A stretch of DNA of 6,058 nt from Calditrichia bacterium (GCA_026991005.1 JALXCH010000285.1:1-6058), one strand, 5' to 3'. Shown: positions 1-6,056, counted from the first letter of the stretch. Program-made: numbers and translations. The notes: generated from the letters alone by a model not told the origin.

Positions 1-36
1 TCAGTGGTAGCAAAAAAGGAAAGGAACAGATTGTGA
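1..36 (+). CDS. possible 3' end of an upstream gene (partial)
   Basis: The frame beginning at base 1 is open for 11 codons (SVVAKKERNRL) and ends at TGA 34-36. This would overlap the GTG start of the next gene in a GTGA arrangement typical of translationally coupled genes, and the basic, hydrophilic ending would suit the tail of a membrane or soluble protein. Twelve codons are too few to assign a product. A competing reading is that the upstream gene ends in another frame at TAG 8-10, so the assignment rests only on the overlap geometry. Confidence 0.3.
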   Translation, partial: SVVAKKERNRL

Positions 37-1133
37 AAGGACGTTTAACCTCTCTGGATGCGTTTCGTGGCCTCACTATTGCGGGAATGATTCTGGTAAA
101 CAATCCCGGTAGCTGGGCGCATGTGTATCCCCCATTGCTTCATGCGGAATGGAACGGCTGGACGCCAACGGATTTGATATTCCCCTTTTTCCTCTTCATC
201 GTGGGGGTGGCAATTACCCTCTCACTTTCCAAACATCGCGCCACCCACGACAAGGCCTTCCTCTACAAAAAAATCGTACGTCGCACCCTGATTATTTTCG
301 GCCTGGGATTGTTTCTCAACGGTTTCCCCTATTTCCACCTGTCCCACATTCGCATCATGGGGGTATTACAACGGATTGCGATTGTGTACTTTTTTGCAGC
401 CATCATCACCCTGAATTTCGACTGGAAGAAGCAGGCGGGCATTGCCGCAGCTTTGCTGCTGGGTTACTGGGCGATGATGAAACTGATTCCCGTTCCGGGA
501 CACGGCGCCGGAGATTTAAGCGTGGAAGGCAATTTGGCTGCTTACATTGACAATCTGATTTTACACGGGCACATGTGGCGCAAAACCTGGGATCCGGAGG
601 GGTTGTTGAGTACCCTGCCGGCCATTGCTACCGCCTTAAGCGGAGTGCTTACCGGGGAGTGGTTGTTGAGCGGGCGCGATCGGCGGGATATTGCCGGATG
701 GATGTTTGTGGTTGGCTGGATTGCCATCGTGGTGGGATTGTTCTGGGGCATTGTCTTCCCCATCAACAAATCCCTGTGGACCAGCAGCTACGTGGTGTTT
801 ACCTCCGGAGCCGCATTGCAATTCCTGGGCTTCTGCTACTGGCTCATCGATGTGAAAGGCATTCGCAAATGGGCAACTCCCGCCATCGTGTACGGGATGA
901 ATGCCATTGCCGTGTTTACCCTCTCCATTCTGGTGGTAAAAATTCTCATTCGGGTAAAAATCGCCACCGCCACGGGAGACAAAATTTCCCTGTACAGCTG
1001 GCTTTATCGCCATCTCTTCCTCACCTGGCTGGATCCCATCAACGCCTCCCTGGCTTTCGCCATTACCAACGTTCTTTTCTGGCTGGGTGCCATGTGGATT
1101 TTGTACCGGAAGCAGATTTTTATCAAAATTTAA
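33..1133 (+). CDS. Multi-pass membrane acyltransferase, DUF5009 / HGSNAT (NagX-like) family
   Basis: This is a 366-residue integral membrane protein of the family that includes human heparan-alpha-glucosaminide N-acetyltransferase and bacterial NagX/YeiB-like proteins. HGSNAT moves an acetyl group from cytosolic acetyl-CoA to a glucosamine on the other side of the membrane. Family landmarks are clear: RLTSLDAFRGLTIAGMILVN at 4-23, HAEWNGWTPTDLIFPFFLF at 37-55 (His37 lies where the family's candidate catalytic His sits), RIMGVLQRIAI at 107-117, DPEGLLSTLPAIATALSG at 187-204, and PINKSLWTSSYVVF at 243-256. About nine to ten hydrophobic segments follow one another, and the length is normal for the bacterial members. 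The GTG start at 33 is supported by AGGAAAGGAA six bases upstream and by the conserved domain starting at residue 4. The frame is also open to the left window edge, so a start outside the window cannot be formally excluded. The substrate is not known. With a MurNAc-releasing enzyme downstream, an amino sugar from murein is a reasonable guess. A 257-bp gap follows, so it may form its own transcription unit or end an upstream operon. Confidence 0.9.
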   Translation: MKGRLTSLDAFRGLTIAGMILVNNPGSWAHVYPPLLHAEWNGWTPTDLIFPFFLFIVGVAITLSLSKHRATHDKAFLYKKIVRRTLIIFGLGLFLNGFPYFHLSHIRIMGVLQRIAIVYFFAAIITLNFDWKKQAGIAAALLLGYWAMMKLIPVPGHGAGDLSVEGNLAAYIDNLILHGHMWRKTWDPEGLLSTLPAIATALSGVLTGEWLLSGRDRRDIAGWMFVVGWIAIVVGLFWGIVFPINKSLWTSSYVVFTSGAALQFLGFCYWLIDVKGIRKWATPAIVYGMNAIAVFTLSILVVKILIRVKIATATGDKISLYSWLYRHLFLTWLDPINASLAFAITNVLFWLGAMWILYRKQIFIKI

Positions 1134-1147
1134 ATGTTATGAAAGAA

Positions 1148-1356
1148 AACCACTGAAGACACAGAAGACACTGAAATAAATGATTGTTTTCTTGTAATAC
1201 CTAAAGACAATGATTAAAGATTTGAGAAATTATTGGAAAAAGCTTGCAGTTAATCTTTTGAATTTTTCAGTTATGGAACAAAAGAAACATTGAGAATTCA
1301 TATTTGTTTTTGTTTCCAACTGTATCTATTCGTGGTAATTCGTGTAATTCGTGGTT
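1148..1356. repeat. AT-rich intergenic element with inverted, internally repeated ends
   Basis: This fills most of the non-coding gap between the acyltransferase and the lipoprotein gene. The left end (1148-1175) begins AACCAC and contains three 9-bp units, CACTGAAGA, CACAGAAGA and CACTGAAAT, at 1151, 1160 and 1169. The right end (1329-1356) contains ATTCGTGGTA, ATTCGTGTA and ATTCGTGGT at 1328, 1338 and 1347, and finishes in GTGGTT. Read on the minus strand the right end also begins AACCAC. Aligned without gaps, the two 28-bp ends agree at 17 positions, with the same 9-10 bp periodicity, so they form imperfect terminal inverted repeats around about 150 bp of AT-rich DNA with no usable reading frame. 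Such CAC-GAA and TTCGTG-rich units are common between genes in environmental bacterial genomes. Whether this is a miniature mobile element, a remnant or a structured RNA cannot be told from one copy. Confidence 0.6.
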
Positions 1357-1379
1357 GACCTGAATATTTCTAAAAATAT

Positions 1380-1383
1380 GGAG
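1380..1383 (+). promoter_or_regulatory. Ribosome binding site supporting a TTG start
   Basis: GGAG lies seven bases before the TTG at 1391. The frame has no ATG near its N-terminus. An ATG at 1378-1380 is in another frame. The same motif and spacing precede the namZ-like gene, which supports TTG 1391 as the real start. Confidence 0.55.
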
Positions 1384-1390
1384 TATCCTT

Positions 1391-2293
1391 TTGAGCAAAA
1401 TTTCTCTTTTCGCACTTTTCTTTATTTTTCTGTTAAGTTGTCACAAAAAAGAATCCACCCAGCCGGAGCCCGAACCGCCGACACCCTCTAATCGCGTGGC
1501 CGGTTTTCGAGCTTCCCGAATTTTGAGCAGCTACCCCAATCACCAATTCCCCTCCCGGGAATACTGGCAGATGGTGGCAGACAGCATGGCCGCTAAATTC
1601 GATTCCACCGCTCCGGGCGGCATCTGGATCGTCAGCCTGTACCAGGACAACGGCTACACCCGGCTCAACTTCCCGGTTTTTGGACAACCCGACCCTTACA
1701 TTCAATCCATTAACGACGAACAGAACGATGCCTATCTGGATTACTTCGATCAGCACGGAACACGCATCTGGCTGCAGGTGGAACCCGGCGCCGCCAGCGT
1801 GGATACCCTGATTTACCTGGTGCTCTCCCGGTACCAGAACCATCCCTGTGTGGTGGGATTTGGCGTGGATGTGGAATGGTACATGACCCAGCAATATTCG
1901 GGCGGAAAGCAGGTCACGGATGAAGAAGCGCAACGCTGGGAAGCGAAAGTAAAAAAGTTCAATCCCGATTACACCCTTTTCCTGAAGCATTACACCGCTT
2001 CCCGGATGCCGCCCACCTATCGGGGCGACATCATTTTTGTGGACGATAGCCAGGGATTCAGCGGCTATTCCCGTCCTTTCGATGCCATGGTGAATGCTTT
2101 TTACGATTGGGGACAGAGATTTTCGCCCGCCAGGGTAGCGTTTCAGTACGGGTATCCCAACGATCAATCCTGGTGGCAAAATCTCTCCGATCCCCCGGGC
2201 GATATCGGCCGTCGATTGATTGAAGTCATTCCCAATTGCTACGGACTGTTCTGGGTAGATTTTACCGTCACCCAGGTGTTCCCGATAAACTAA
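1391..2293 (+). CDS. Secreted lipoprotein of unknown family, possible TIM-barrel hydrolase
   Basis: I do not recognise this 300-residue protein as a named family. Seen directly: a hydrophobic signal (residues 4-16) ends in LLSC, giving a lipobox with Cys17 as the lipidation site. A polar, proline-rich tether of about 17 residues (HKKESTQPEPEPPTPSN) follows, then a globular domain. That domain shows a regular series of strand-like segments ending in polar or acidic residues: GIWIVSLYQDN (77-87), RIWLQVEPG (125-133), VVGFGVDVEWY (154-164), YTLFLKHY (194-201), DIIFVDDSQGF (213-223), RVAFQYGYPND (248-258) and YGLFWVDFT (284-292). This spacing resembles a (beta/alpha)8 barrel, and Glu131 and the Asp160-x-Glu162 pair at strand ends would be candidate catalytic acids, as in several glycosidase families. 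That is inference. The start is TTG, supported by GGAG. The stop is 16 bp before the namZ-like gene, so the two are likely cotranscribed and both exported. A binding protein for murein fragments is an alternative. Confidence 0.85.
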   Translation: MSKISLFALFFIFLLSCHKKESTQPEPEPPTPSNRVAGFRASRILSSYPNHQFPSREYWQMVADSMAAKFDSTAPGGIWIVSLYQDNGYTRLNFPVFGQPDPYIQSINDEQNDAYLDYFDQHGTRIWLQVEPGAASVDTLIYLVLSRYQNHPCVVGFGVDVEWYMTQQYSGGKQVTDEEAQRWEAKVKKFNPDYTLFLKHYTASRMPPTYRGDIIFVDDSQGFSGYSRPFDAMVNAFYDWGQRFSPARVAFQYGYPNDQSWWQNLSDPPGDIGRRLIEVIPNCYGLFWVDFTVTQVFPIN

Positions 2294-2309
2294 CCACCGG
2301 AGTAAGCTC

Positions 2310-3551
2310 ATGAAACGATTCCAGCTATTTCTGCTGTTTCTGGCAATGCTTATCTTGTTTTGTAGTAAACCCTCTCCCCATCCCCGGGTGCTCACGGGAC
2401 TGGACAATATTCAGGAATACGCCGAGCTGTTTCGGGGAAAGCGGGTGGGCATCATCACCAATCACACCGCAATAAACTCCCGCGGCGAGCACGTCATCGA
2501 TGTATTCGACAAAATGGAAGGGGTCACCATCACCGCGCTGTTTGGCCCGGAACATGGCATTCGCGGACACGCCGAAGCAGGCGCTAAAGTTCGTTCCGAT
2601 TACAATCCTACCAAAGGCATCCCCATTTACAGCCTGTACGGCAAAACCCGCAAACCCACTCCCGAGATGCTAAAGGATGTGGATATCCTGGTGTTCGACA
2701 TCCAGGACATCGGGGTGCGTTACTACACCTACATCTACACCATGGGATTGGCTATGGAAGCCGCTGCCGAGCAGGGCATCCCGTTCGTGGTGCTGGATCG
2801 CCCCAATCCTCTGAACGGCGTAGCGGTGGAGGGCAACATTCTGGAACCCGAATTCCGCAGTTTTGTGGGGCTCTATCCCCTGCCGGTACGTCACGGAATG
2901 ACGGTGGGCGAACTGGCACGCATGATTAACGGCGAGGGATGGCTGGCTAACGGGGTGCACGCAGACCTCACCGTCATTCCCCTGAAGAACTGGAAGCGTT
3001 CCCAGTGGTTCGACCAGACCGGGCTAACATTCATTAAAACCTCCCCCAACATGCCGGACCTGGAGACGGCCACGGTGTATCCCGGCATCTGTTTGCTGGA
3101 AGGCACCAACGTTTCCGCGGGTCGCGGTACCAATATGCCCTTTAAAATCTTCGGTGCGCCCTGGGTAAACAGTCAGAAACTGGCAAAAGGAATGAATCTG
3201 TTGAATCTGCCCGGAGTCACTTTTCGGGATACCACCTTCACGCCCGTTTCCCTCCCCGGTGCAGCCCTGCATCCCAAGTTTCAGGATAAATTGTGCCGGG
3301 GTCTGCACATTGTCGTAACCGACCGGGACACATTCCGTCCCTTCCTCACCGGGATTTTCCTGGTCAACTGCCTTTACCGGCTGCACCCGGATAGTTTCCA
3401 GTGGCGCGCTTCCCATTTCGACCGCCTCTGCGGCACCGATAAAATCCGGCAGGCTATTATCAACCATCAGGACATCAAAGCATTGCCGCAAAGCTGGCAG
3501 GAGGATTTGAAAGCATTTTTAAAGAAAAGGAAAAAGTATTTGTTGTATTAG
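2310..3551 (+). CDS. namZ: DUF1343 / NamZ-type exo-beta-N-acetylmuramidase, exported
   Basis: This 413-residue protein is a full-length member of the DUF1343 (YbbC) family, founded biochemically by Bacillus subtilis NamZ. NamZ removes N-acetylmuramic acid from the non-reducing end of peptidoglycan fragments (CAZy family GH171). Hallmarks in order: GKRVGIITNHTA (43-54), FGPEHGIRG (78-86; the Glu is the usual candidate catalytic residue), DILVFDIQDIGVRYYTYIYTM (125-145), VLDRPNPLNG (161-170), RHGMTVGELA (194-203), SPNMP (245-249), YPGICLLEGTNVSAGRGT (257-274) and FGAPWV (281-286). The C-terminus ends in the basic RKKYLLY typical of the family. The N-terminus has a strong hydrophobic signal (5-17) followed by Cys18, but the residue before the Cys is Phe rather than Ala, Gly or Ser, so lipidation is likely but not assured. 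It would act in the periplasm or at the outer membrane. The ATG is preceded by GGAG with seven-base spacing, 16 bp after the lipoprotein stop. The positions around the GRGT block carry Ala270 and Lys279, where acidic residues are, in my recollection, common. Confidence 0.93.
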   Translation: MKRFQLFLLFLAMLILFCSKPSPHPRVLTGLDNIQEYAELFRGKRVGIITNHTAINSRGEHVIDVFDKMEGVTITALFGPEHGIRGHAEAGAKVRSDYNPTKGIPIYSLYGKTRKPTPEMLKDVDILVFDIQDIGVRYYTYIYTMGLAMEAAAEQGIPFVVLDRPNPLNGVAVEGNILEPEFRSFVGLYPLPVRHGMTVGELARMINGEGWLANGVHADLTVIPLKNWKRSQWFDQTGLTFIKTSPNMPDLETATVYPGICLLEGTNVSAGRGTNMPFKIFGAPWVNSQKLAKGMNLLNLPGVTFRDTTFTPVSLPGAALHPKFQDKLCRGLHIVVTDRDTFRPFLTGIFLVNCLYRLHPDSFQWRASHFDRLCGTDKIRQAIINHQDIKALPQSWQEDLKAFLKKRKKYLLY

Positions 3552-3555
3552 TCCC

Positions 3556-3592
3556 ACAATTCCCCGGCATCTATTAGATGCCGGGGAATTGT
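3556..3592. repeat. Perfect 37-bp inverted repeat (hairpin) between namZ and the epimerase
   Basis: ACAATTCCCCGGCATCTA (3556-3573) and its exact reverse complement (3575-3592) flank one central T. In RNA this folds into a roughly 17-bp perfect stem with a three-base loop. It starts five bases after the namZ-like stop and ends seven bases before the Shine-Dalgarno sequence of the next gene. No T-run follows on either strand (plus strand: TAAAAAAAGGAGG), so it is not a classical intrinsic terminator. It could mark a 3' end, stabilise the upstream mRNA, be processed by an RNase to uncouple the two genes, or bind a dimeric protein as DNA. An ATG at 3578 lies inside the right arm. Confidence 0.85.
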
Positions 3593-3598
3593 AAAAAA

Positions 3599-3604
3599 AG
3601 GAGG
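3599..3604 (+). promoter_or_regulatory. Strong Shine-Dalgarno that fixes the epimerase start at 3614
   Basis: A perfect AGGAGG in an A-rich context lies nine bases upstream of ATG 3614. The in-frame ATG at 3578 is buried in the hairpin arm, has no ribosome binding site, and would add a 12-residue basic leader that does not look like part of the fold. Confidence 0.85.
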
Positions 3605-3613
3605 AAAAGCACA

Positions 3614-4732
3614 ATGACCCCAGTTGTTTACCCCAATCTGAAAATTACCAACATTCGCATTTACAAACTGGATATTCCGCGTAAAGATGTGTTCACCATC
3701 GCCACCATGAGTCTGGACAAATGCGAGAACGTTCTGGTACAGGTGGAAACCAACGAAGGTATTACCGGCTGGGGAGAAGCCTCCCCCTTCCATGCCATTG
3801 TGGGCGAGACCCAGCGCATCGATCTGGCGGCGGCTCTGGACCTGCGCGAGATTCTGCTGAATAAGAATCCCCTGAACATCGCTGCTCTGGTGAACTTAAT
3901 GGATTACTACCTGCCCAACAATCCCACCATCAAAAGCGCTTTCGACATGGCGCTGTACGATATTGCCGCCAGAGCAGCGGGGCTCCCACTCTACCTATTT
4001 TTAGGTGGCGAAAAGCGTCCCCTGGAAACCGATTTTACTTTGAGCATCGGTAGTGCCGTGGAAGCCAGCGAAAAAGCCCGCCAGGTACTGGAAATGGGTT
4101 ACCGCATGATTAAAGTGAAAGTGGGGATTAACAACCGGGAAGATTACCAGCGGCTGGAGAACATTCGCAAGGCAGTGGGCGAGGAACCGGTAATCCGCAT
4201 CGATGCCAACCAGGGCTGGAACCGCATTCAAGCCGTGAACAATTTGAAGCGCTTCGAGCCCTTCGGAATTGAATTTGTGGAACAGCCCTGCCGTGCCAGC
4301 GATTCCCAGGGACTGAAATACATCAGCGACCATTCCCCCATCCCGGTGATGGCAGACGAATCCATCTTCTCCCCCTTCGATGCTATTAACCTGATACGAG
4401 CGGACGCCGTGCCATACTTCAATGTGAAGCTCTCCAAATCCGGCGGCATTTACAACGCCCTGCGCATTGCCCACATTGCCGAAGCAGGCGGACGGGTGTG
4501 CATGGTGGGTTGCATGTCCGAGAGTCCCCTGGGACTCACCGCCGCTGCTCATCTGGCGCTGTCCAGCCCGGTGTTCCAGTTCTTCGATCTGGACTCCTTC
4601 CTGGAGCATGCCGAAAATCCCATCCTCGGCGGGGTAACCATTGAAAAAGGGATGGTGGAAGTCCCGGACGCCCCCGGCCTGGGAGCGGAGCCCGACCCCG
4701 CTTACTTGAAAAAGCTGGAGGAAGTACGATAG
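3614..4732 (+). CDS. Dipeptide epimerase (L-Ala-D/L-Glu epimerase type), enolase superfamily
   Basis: This 372-residue cytoplasmic enzyme belongs to the muconate-lactonizing subgroup of the enolase superfamily. It has an N-terminal capping domain (about 8-130) and a C-terminal barrel. The Lys pair for epimerisation is visible: KVK at 167-169 (Lys169 the likely base) and Lys272 in VKLSKSGGI. The three metal ligands are Asp197 (DANQGW), Glu223 (EQP) and Asp248 (ADES). GCMSES (299-304) and the DLD motif (Asp325, Asp327) follow. In characterised L-Ala-D/L-Glu epimerases the DxD pair binds the dipeptide's free amino group, so this is a dipeptide epimerase and not a muconate or succinylbenzoate enzyme. 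An Arg at 23 sits in the '20s loop' where the B. subtilis enzyme uses an Arg for the Glu side chain. The expected role is converting murein L-Ala-D-Glu to L-Ala-L-Glu for peptidase cleavage. No signal peptide is seen. The start follows the perfect AGGAGG, giving a normal family length. The stop codon TAG shares its G with the next gene's GTG. Exact dipeptide preference is unproven. Confidence 0.93.
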   Translation: MTPVVYPNLKITNIRIYKLDIPRKDVFTIATMSLDKCENVLVQVETNEGITGWGEASPFHAIVGETQRIDLAAALDLREILLNKNPLNIAALVNLMDYYLPNNPTIKSAFDMALYDIAARAAGLPLYLFLGGEKRPLETDFTLSIGSAVEASEKARQVLEMGYRMIKVKVGINNREDYQRLENIRKAVGEEPVIRIDANQGWNRIQAVNNLKRFEPFGIEFVEQPCRASDSQGLKYISDHSPIPVMADESIFSPFDAINLIRADAVPYFNVKLSKSGGIYNALRIAHIAEAGGRVCMVGCMSESPLGLTAAAHLALSSPVFQFFDLDSFLEHAENPILGGVTIEKGMVEVPDAPGLGAEPDPAYLKKLEEVR

Positions 4733-5841
4733 TGCTGGGTCCGGAAATCACTCCGGTGGAAGAAAACTACGTGTTGTTTCAGGGGAAGAAACTGCTCTAC
4801 TTCGGCGGCACGGATTACCATCGGCTCTCCCGTCACCGGCTCATTCGAGAGGCAGCCGCCCGCGCCGTCGAGCAGTACGGATTAAGTTCCACCGGCTCCC
4901 GGGCAACCACCGGCAATCATCCCCTCTATCGGGAACTAGAGGAAACGCTGGCCCGTTTTTTTGATACCGAAGCGGCTCTGGTGTGTGCCAGCGGCTATCT
5001 GGCCAACACCATTTTGCTGCAAACCATCGCCGGAGAGTTTACCCACCTTTTCGTTGACGAAGGGGCCCATTCCAGTTTAATCGACGCCGCGCGACAAAGC
5101 GGGAAGCCGATGGTGTTTTTTCATCATCGGAATGTGGCGGACCTGTCGGCACGATTGCAGGAATACAGCCATTCTGACCTCTGCCCGCTAATCCTCACCG
5201 ATGGCGTATTCCCTGCAAAAGGAGAAATGACACCGCTGCGGGAATATGCTGAACTGGCCCACTTCTACTCCGGTAAATTGCTCATCGACGATGCCCACGG
5301 CATGGGAGTGCTGGGTAAAACCGGTCGAGGCAGTGCCGAGGAGGCAAATTTACCCGGGGACATCTATTACCAGACCGGCACCCTGAGCAAAGCGTTCGGT
5401 ACGTTTGGGGGAATCATCACCGGCAGCGCGGAGCTGATTCAGCGAATCCAGAGCGATAGTGCTGCGTTCATTGGGAGCACCGGACTTCCCCTTCCCATAG
5501 CAGCGGCAGCAACTGCGGCAGTGCGCTATTTAACGGAACATCCGGAATTAGTTCACCAGCTCCGCCACAAAACCCTTTACCTGAAAGAACAACTCAATTT
5601 TCTGGGAATACCCCTCCCCCGAACGCCTGTTCCCATCATTTCCCTTACCGTTAAACAAGAAGAGAGAAAAGAACATCTTTACCAATTGCTTTTGGACAAC
5701 GGTATTTTTCCTTCCTTCAACGAATATCCCGGTGGACCGGAGGGAGGGCATTTCCGGTTTGTCATTTCCAGTCGGCATACGGAGAAACAGATTTCCCTAT
5801 TGATTAAAACGATCAAAACATTTACAGAGCAAGCCAAATGA
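4732..5841 (+). CDS. PLP-dependent alpha-oxoamine synthase family enzyme (BioF/KBL-like)
   Basis: This 369-residue fold-type I PLP enzyme resembles 8-amino-7-oxononanoate synthase (BioF) and 2-amino-3-ketobutyrate CoA ligase (KBL), which condense an amino acid with an acyl-CoA with loss of CO2 (KBL runs mainly in the cleavage direction). Landmarks: SSTGSRATTGNHPLYRELE (52-70), CASGYLAN (85-92), DEGAHSSLIDAA (109-120; His113 is the expected PLP-stacking His), TDGVFPAKGEMTPL (156-169, where classic members have TDGVFSMDG), LLIDDAHGMGVLG (183-195; Asp186 and His189 cofactor contacts), TGTLSKAFGTFGG (215-227; Lys220 the PLP Schiff-base Lys) and the C-terminal FRFVISSRHT (341-350). It is slightly short at the N-terminus compared with BioF (usually about 385-400). 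GTG 4732 overlaps the epimerase stop by one base, and GGAGG at 4717-4721 precedes it by ten bases, so translation is probably coupled. No other biotin or threonine genes are in view, so a bioF or kbl name is not justified and the amino acid and acyl partners are unknown. Confidence 0.88.
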   Translation: MLGPEITPVEENYVLFQGKKLLYFGGTDYHRLSRHRLIREAAARAVEQYGLSSTGSRATTGNHPLYRELEETLARFFDTEAALVCASGYLANTILLQTIAGEFTHLFVDEGAHSSLIDAARQSGKPMVFFHHRNVADLSARLQEYSHSDLCPLILTDGVFPAKGEMTPLREYAELAHFYSGKLLIDDAHGMGVLGKTGRGSAEEANLPGDIYYQTGTLSKAFGTFGGIITGSAELIQRIQSDSAAFIGSTGLPLPIAAAATAAVRYLTEHPELVHQLRHKTLYLKEQLNFLGIPLPRTPVPIISLTVKQEERKEHLYQLLLDNGIFPSFNEYPGGPEGGHFRFVISSRHTEKQISLLIKTIKTFTEQAK

Positions 5842-5969
5842 ACTTCGATCAGGCTTATTCCATTTCCCAACAAATCAAGCGGAGCAAACTCACTTAACAG
5901 AAAAACGAACTTTACCGGGTTGCCATTCGCTCAGAAATTCCCGATGCTATTCTTAATTTTTTATCATAA
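5838..5969 (+). pseudogene. Possible small gene interrupted by an in-frame stop
   Basis: ATG 5838 overlaps the preceding TGA (ATGA), a typical operon junction. The frame gives MNFDQAYSISQQIKRSKLT, then TAA at 5895-5897. It stays open and protein-like for 23 more codons (QKNELYRVAIRSEIPDAILNFLS) before TAA 5967-5969. Without the first stop it would be a 43-residue charged, helix-prone peptide. The sequence on both sides looks like continuous coding, and the segment LYRVAIR gives me a weak impression of small conserved helical proteins found after metabolic genes. A decayed gene is therefore likelier than chance, but a genuine 19-residue peptide, an assembly error, or simple non-coding sequence remain possible. 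DNA beyond 5970 is AT-rich with no reading frame. Confidence 0.3.
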
Positions 5970-6035
5970 TAAGAGAATTTCTATGTTTTAGACAACTTAT
6001 TTACTTCAAAGCCAAAAGGGGGAAAAATCTCCCGT

Positions 6036-6056
6036 CCAAAGAGTTATACTCTTTGG
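6036..6056 (+). terminator. Terminator-like hairpin at the end of the gene block
   Basis: CCAAAGAGT (6036-6044) and ACTCTTTGG (6048-6056) form a perfect 9-bp stem around TAT. At least two Ts follow before the window ends, so a U-run cannot be judged. A weaker 6-bp hairpin with an AAAA loop (6018-6033, with one G-U pair) lies just upstream. The position, about 195 bp after the last intact gene and in an AT-rich stretch without reading frames, suits transcription termination of the operon. The stem is modest in GC content. Confidence 0.5.

Noticed and set aside
1216..1300. Weak inverted repeats AAAGATT/AATCTTT and GGAACAAAAG/GTTTTTGTTTCC within the AT-rich gap
   Set aside because: They are short or imperfect with long loops in AT-rich DNA, and expected by chance. 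I do not call a terminator for the acyltransferase gene from them.
1355..1383. A TTGACC box as a -35 element for the lipoprotein gene
   Set aside because: No acceptable -10 sequence lies 16-18 bases downstream, and such a position would fall on the ribosome binding site. The TTGACC partly belongs to the repeat end.
1433..2407. A 324-codon open frame on the minus strand
   Set aside because: It is a shadow of the lipoprotein gene and the start of namZ. It shows no recognisable family motifs, while the plus strand has a signal peptide, a lipobox and operon spacing.
3578..3613. A 12-codon N-terminal extension of the epimerase from ATG 3578
   Set aside because: The ATG lies inside the right arm of the perfect hairpin with no ribosome binding site, while ATG 3614 has AGGAGG at ideal spacing and gives the normal family N-terminus.
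4001..4609. A 202-codon open frame on the minus strand
   Set aside because: It lies opposite the epimerase, whose catalytic residues are all present on the plus strand. The His- and Gly-rich translation is typical of antisense shadows.
5933..5982. Inverted pair AGAAATTC / GAATTTCT
   Set aside because: Eight AT-rich base pairs with a 34-base loop would be unstable, and no other signal supports it.
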